Below are positions 60,122 through 64,000 of a stretch of DNA of 64,000 nucleotides, piece after piece. Position 1 is the first letter of the stretch. Each line of letters opens with the position of its first letter. The position numbers and the translations under genes were made by a program. The DNA comes from Melastoma dodecandrum (lineage: Eukaryota; Streptophyta; Magnoliopsida; Myrtales; Melastomataceae): NCBI GenBank assembly GCA_029817715.1, contig JARUPY010000371.1, positions 310,001 to 374,000 on the forward strand. The letters run 5' to 3'. Under the pieces are notes generated by a model. That model was not told the DNA's origin, did not search any database, and worked only from the letters and a program-made list of their open reading frames with translations.

Positions 60122-60124
60122 ATA
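60118..60124 (+). promoter_or_regulatory. Late promoter box CTAAATA
   Basis: 4 nt before the ATG at 60129. Confidence 0.55.
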
Positions 60125-60128
60125 CGCC

Positions 60129-60422
60129 ATGCTTGTGGATGACGGTTTGACGCAAATGCGCGAATTTCTGACGTTGACGGAGGGGTTCAACATCTCTCTG
60201 TACAACGACGGCGCAACTGAGATGCCTACAGCGGAGAAGGTCGAGGAGGATGTTGCTTCCCCGATCATCGCCGACCTGGACGGTCTCGTCTTGAAGCTTC
60301 GTTCCTTCATGGAGACGTCCAGCGGCGATCGCGCGCTGGGGATCGAGGAAGGAATGCAGCGCGCCGCCGACATGATCGAGAACCTCATCAAGAGACATAC
60401 AGAGGGTACTTTAATTGGATAA
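60129..60422 (+). CDS. Possibly tagged small protein
   Basis: 97 aa from ATG 60129, or 88 aa from ATG 60156, which opens with the exact tag form M-R-E-F-L-T-L-T-E. The rest is helical (M-Q-R-A-A-D-M-I-E-N-L-I). Its stop overlaps the next start. It may be a T4-type head or core protein rather than an effector. Confidence 0.7.
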   Translation: MLVDDGLTQMREFLTLTEGFNISLYNDGATEMPTAEKVEEDVASPIIADLDGLVLKLRSFMETSSGDRALGIEEGMQRAADMIENLIKRHTEGTLIG

Positions 60423-60672
60423 GAAGACGAAGAGGATTGTTGAGGAGCTTGGTAATTACATTCCGATTAAGGATCGTGAGTTGTTTATCGAGTCGCGCGC
60501 TGTGCAGATCGTCGCCAGTGTCGCCAATCTCACCAAGCTGATCAACGAGAGCTTTGACGCCGATCTTGCCGACGAGCTTCAGCGCCGCCTGCTGAATTCG
60601 ATCAAGTCGAACGATAGCGGCAAGTTTACAAGAAAGATTCATCAGATCAGAGAAAGCAAGAAGAAGGACTAA
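60415..60672 (+). CDS. Small T4-type hypothetical protein
   Basis: 85 aa from TTG 60415. All-helical, basic C-terminus (R-E-S-K-K-K-D). Overlaps the upstream gene by 8 nt. Probably expressed with it. Confidence 0.7.
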   Translation: MDKKTKRIVEELGNYIPIKDRELFIESRAVQIVASVANLTKLINESFDADLADELQRRLLNSIKSNDSGKFTRKIHQIRESKKKD

Positions 60673-60673
60673 C

Positions 60674-62156
60674 ATGAGCGACGACATCAAGAAAGACACG
60701 CTTCTTGGTGGAGCTTTGGGCGCTCGGTCCTTCAAGGAAGCCGTCCTGGCCGAAGGTCCTGGCTTTCTGACAGACAAAAATGCACGATGCCTTCGACGCG
60801 GCAAAGAAGCGTCGCGCCGATGCAGCACATCTCGCATCCCAGACCCCCGAGGCCAAGAGGCAGGGCGCCAACTTCCGCGCTGACCAACTGGATCAAGCAG
60901 ATTACCGCCGATTGGACGGGCTATTCCGAGCTGCACGGCTATCAGCCGACTGCCTCGAACTTCGACGCCTTCGTGCAGGACAAGTACGGGATCAACCCGC
61001 AGGACGTGCTGCCTCCGCCGACGAACCCCAAGGCTTCCACCGCTTCGGCAGCGGCCCCGGCCGCCAAGCCTGCGGGCTCGCCAGCATCGGCGACCGTTGG
61101 TGCGACGTCTCCTGGCGCCTGGACTGCCTCAGCGACCGCTCAGGCCGCCCCTGCGGCTGCGGCAGCCCCTACCACTGCTCCGGCCCCGGAACAGGCTCCA
61201 CGTCCGCCCCTGAGGCTCCTACGGCCGCGCCGGAAGCGCCCGCTGCTACTCCCTCCCCTGCCGCCGCGCCTGCTCCGGCTCCGGCTCCGGCTCCCGCTCC
61301 TGCTCCTGCTCCTGCCCCAGCACCAACTCCTACCTCGGCACCCGCCCCTGCCCCGGCTGAGCGTCTCTCGAACCACGAAGACGTCGTCGCGAATGGCAGC
61401 AAGGCCGAGCGCCGCGCCGCGCACATGCGCAACGCTGCCGCGATCCGCGCCGGGACCAACGAGAGCCTCGAAGAGGATGTCGTTCGCGACCAGCACAAGC
61501 ATGTCGACGATTTGCCTTCCGAGGTGGATGGGCGTGACTTCCGGGACAAGTCCATGGTCGATACAATGCGTGATCTCGGCCTCTACGATCCGAAGAAGGA
61601 TCGCAGCCCTTCGGCCGAAAAAGACCTGACGCTGAACGAGCGCGATTCCGGCTCCTTGTCGCAGCCCGAGCTTGAGACGAAGATCAAGCAGGTTGCGCGC
61701 ACGATCCTGCGCAATGAGGCGATCCTGTATGCCTCCTCACGCTACAAGATCGGCACGTCCGACTACAAGGATGCCATCCGCGCCTATAAGCAGGCACACG
61801 GTCAGCAGAGTTCCGGCAACCGATCGTCTTCGTCTCAGAATGGTTCGTCGCAGCAACAGACGCAGCAAAATAGAGCGCAGCCGCAATTCCACATGGATTC
61901 GCCGCTTGGCCGCGCCATGAACGCGGACCTAGAACACGAAGGTTACAAGAACCCCTTCCAGAAAGCTTTCGCCGCATCCTATCAGAAGCCGGACGACATC
62001 GAGAACATCGTCAATGGGCTGAACCCGAGAGTTGCAAGAGCAATCGTCGCCGCGTTCCTCAAAGCAGCGGTAGGTGCCCCGAATAAATTAAGTCATCAGT
62101 TTCTTTGGATGACTTATGGCAATAGACGAAGTCGCGCAGCTACTAGTTCGACGTAA
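60674..62156 (+). CDS. Structural or scaffold-like protein with Ala/Pro linker (frameshifted)
   Basis: ATG 60674, with shifts near 60778, 60885 and 61195. Order: helical N-part, an N-W-I-K-Q-I-T-A-D-W-T-G segment, a long alternating Ala-Pro linker (~61130-61360), a charged helical domain (R-A-A-H-M-R-N-A-A-A-I), a Gln/Ser-rich stretch and a C-terminal helical part. The Ala-Pro linker suggests an extended virion or scaffold protein. The end overlaps the next start. Confidence 0.6.
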
Positions 62157-63733
62157 TATCGAATCGGCGCTCCCCGGAGCGCCGTCTTCTCTCGATCCGA
62201 TCGTGATGACGCCCGGCCTTGCGGTCGGCGAACTGTTTTTTGCGACCGACACCGGCCGCCTCTTCGTCGGCGACAATCCAGTGCCGGGAGATGCCAACTA
62301 CCAGCGCACCGACTTCCCCTACCAGAACATCGAGATCGTCACCGAGAACTCGGTCGAGTTCATCCGCACCTACGTGCTCTCCGCGACCCGCGACTACGGC
62401 AGCGAAGGCTTCTACAGCGCGACGCTGAACCCTACCTCCGCCCCGCAGCCGGTGATGATCGACACCTCTTCGTCGAGCACCGCGCAGTATCAGATCACTG
62501 GCATCAAGAGCCACGTCAAGATCGAGTACTACGTCTTCGCGCAAGACGGTTCGCCGCTGCTCCAGGGCACGATGCGAGCGGCGACGCAATACGCCAGCTC
62601 CGACGCCTACATCGTCCAGCAGACTCTCCTGTCGTCGCCCGTCGTCGTTCCGGTCAACAACGACCAAGCGGTGACCTTCTCGATGCAGAAGGCCGTGACG
62701 AATGGTGTGTATCACTACAATCTGCTGTTCGCGAGCACCTTCGCCAATCCGGTCAAGCTGCTGTTCCGCACTGAGCAGCCGGGCAAACCTCTTCCTGCCG
62801 AACCTCGGCTTCGTCGCCGATACCTACCTCTCGAACGGCACGAACGTCGGCTCCGACATTCGCTTCGACGGTCTCAGCTCTCTTTACGCCCCGGTCATGG
62901 CGAACTCCGATGGCGGCACCGCGATCGGCGCGACCGGACCTACGGGCCCGACTGGTCCGACCGGAAGCACTGGCGCGACCGGCCCCACCGGCATGCAGGG
63001 CCTCCCCGGCTATAATGGATTGAACGGCTCTGTCGGCGCTACGGGCGCCACTGGCGGCGTCGGCGCTACCGGCGCTACCGGACCCACGGGCGCCACCGGA
63101 CCCACCGGTAACGCGGGGCCCCAGGGCATCGCAGGAAGCCCTGGACAGGCGGGCACGCCGGGCGCCCAAGGCAGCCCCGGTCCGCAAGGGATGGTTGGGC
63201 CCCAGGGTCCCCAGGGATTGACCGGCTTGCCGGGCTCTGCCGGGCCTACGGGCGCCACTGGAGCCATCGGCCAGACCGGCCCCACCGGCATTGCCGGGCC
63301 TACCGGCCCGATGGGAAGCAAGGGCGATACCGGCGCGACCGGGAGCCAGGGCGGCCTTGGACCCACAGGCCCGACTGGCATGGTCGGCCCGACCGGCGTT
63401 GCCGGACCCACGGGCGCCACTGGCCCCACCGGACCGCTTGCACGCTACACCGTGGTCAAGCAGGCCTACAGCCCCTCCCCGTCCGAGATGCTGCTCGTCG
63501 ACACGAGCGGCGGCACCTACGTGATCACCCTGCCCCCGACGCCCATGACCGGCGACAGCGTGGCCTTCCGCGAGCGCCGTAACTCCTGGGCCGCGAACGT
63601 CCTCCACATCTATCCCGGCACCAACGCCATCGAAGGCGTCACTGGCGCAATGACATGCGACGGCACGACCGACGACAACTTCGACCTCGTCTACGTCGCA
63701 GACGGATGGGGCTGGAGCAAGGTCTCATACTGA
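62116..63733 (+). CDS. Collagen-like tail fibre/virion protein (frameshifted)
   Basis: ATG 62116. N-terminal ~220 residues are a beta-rich attachment domain ([16 protein letters not shown]). A shift near 62785 leads to a further beta part and then about 55 Gly-X-Y triplets (62930-63440, mostly G-P-T, G-A-T, G-P-Q), a collagen-like triple helix, ending in a globular C-terminal tip. Trimeric fibre by analogy. The stop overlaps the next ATG (TGATG). Confidence 0.8.
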
Positions 63734-64000
63734 TGTTCGAGTTCATCAAGGACCTCAATGAGAGCCGCCTCTTCCCGACCGTGCAAACGCTTCAGAAGAC
63801 CAGCGAGCGCGACATCGCCGAGTGGACGCTGGTCAGCCTGTGCTCGCTGCGCGTGCTACTCGCTATCGAAGGTTCGCACGATTGGGCCCGCGTCTATTGC
63901 CGCAAGACGGCGTCATATGGCAAATTCGATAAGTGGCGCAGCGACGGCACCGACCTCTATCTTCTCCTCCAGTCGATCAGCACGGTAGACACAGGTGACG
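63733..64000 (+). CDS. Partial hypothetical protein (runs off right edge)
   Basis: 89 codons from ATG 63733 without a stop. [12 protein letters not shown], then helices and Y-G-K-F-D-K-W-R-S-D-G-T-D-L-Y. I associate it with a conserved T4-type structural-region protein, not named. C-terminus missing. Confidence 0.75.
   Translation, partial: MFEFIKDLNESRLFPTVQTLQKTSERDIAEWTLVSLCSLRVLLAIEGSHDWARVYCRKTASYGKFDKWRSDGTDLYLLLQSISTVDTGD

Noticed and set aside
61140..61555. Gly/Arg/Ser-rich leftward frames
   Set aside because: Antisense of the Ala-Pro linker; low complexity explains the open frames.
62930..63440. Repetitive stretch resembling an array of short direct repeats
   Set aside because: The period is 9 nt and in frame; it is the coding sequence of Gly-X-Y triplets, not a CRISPR array. 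No CRISPR array was seen in the window.

Overview
The window is part of a large T4-type (Straboviridae-like or related jumbo) tailed phage genome, most likely of an alphaproteobacterial host. Seen directly: a UvsW-like helicase, a DnaB/gp41-type helicase next to a zinc-ribbon/Toprim (gp61-type) primase, late-promoter boxes of the T4 type (TATAAATA), a collagen-like fibre protein, seven tRNA genes, and dense, mostly overlapping small genes with few gaps. The alphaproteobacterial host is an inference from the roughly 58-60 % GC impression and from sensor kinases of rhizobial/methylobacterial style.

Layout. 1-2210: small zinc-ribbon genes, a 19-codon leader peptide with nine consecutive threonine codons followed by an attenuator-like terminator, a small gene, and three tRNA-Thr genes (anticodons GGU, UGU, CGU). 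2249-13850: hybrid histidine kinase, AAA+ ATPase, phosphoesterase, peptidyl-tRNA hydrolase (Pth2), small membrane proteins, a zinc-protein operon and three related secreted proteins. 13859-15189: an ADP-ribosyltransferase-like gene, three tRNA-Glu genes and, upstream of them, a Glu-rich leader peptide with another attenuator-like terminator. 15189-24850: HD hydrolase, metal-cluster protein, periplasmic solute-binding protein, pentapeptide-repeat protein, an MGS-amidohydrolase fusion, an SPFH/band-7 protein and tRNA-Val. 24857-49518: an accessory region dominated by single-gene cassettes, each with its own TAAATA box 4-9 nt before the ATG and each starting with a common ~8-14-residue leader that ends in [I/L]-x-E; a XerC/D-type recombinase and a full-length threonyl-tRNA synthetase lie among them. 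46592-64000: UvsW, virion and T4-core-like proteins, a LOV-domain histidine kinase, primase, helicase and structural/fibre genes.

Two systems stand out. (1) A threonine/glutamate translation module: tRNA-Thr x3, ThrRS and Pth2, plus tRNA-Glu x3, where each tRNA cluster is preceded by a leader peptide rich in exactly the cognate codons and by a terminator with a competing fold. This looks like attenuation sensing Thr-tRNA and Glu-tRNA charging or integrity. (2) A large set (about 20) of proteins with a shared N-terminal tag that matches the capsid-targeting/gp21-protease cleavage logic of T4 internal proteins. They carry very different effector-like domains (ADP-ribosyltransferase-like, kinase-like, acetyltransferase-like, ParB-like, RelE-like, papain-like). 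They would be packaged in the head and delivered with the DNA.

About 30 genes or gene parts, including the essential primase and helicase, are broken by single-base indels at about one per 2 kb. That pattern fits uncorrected sequencing or assembly errors better than gene decay. Such genes are annotated over their full span, with the approximate shift position stated.
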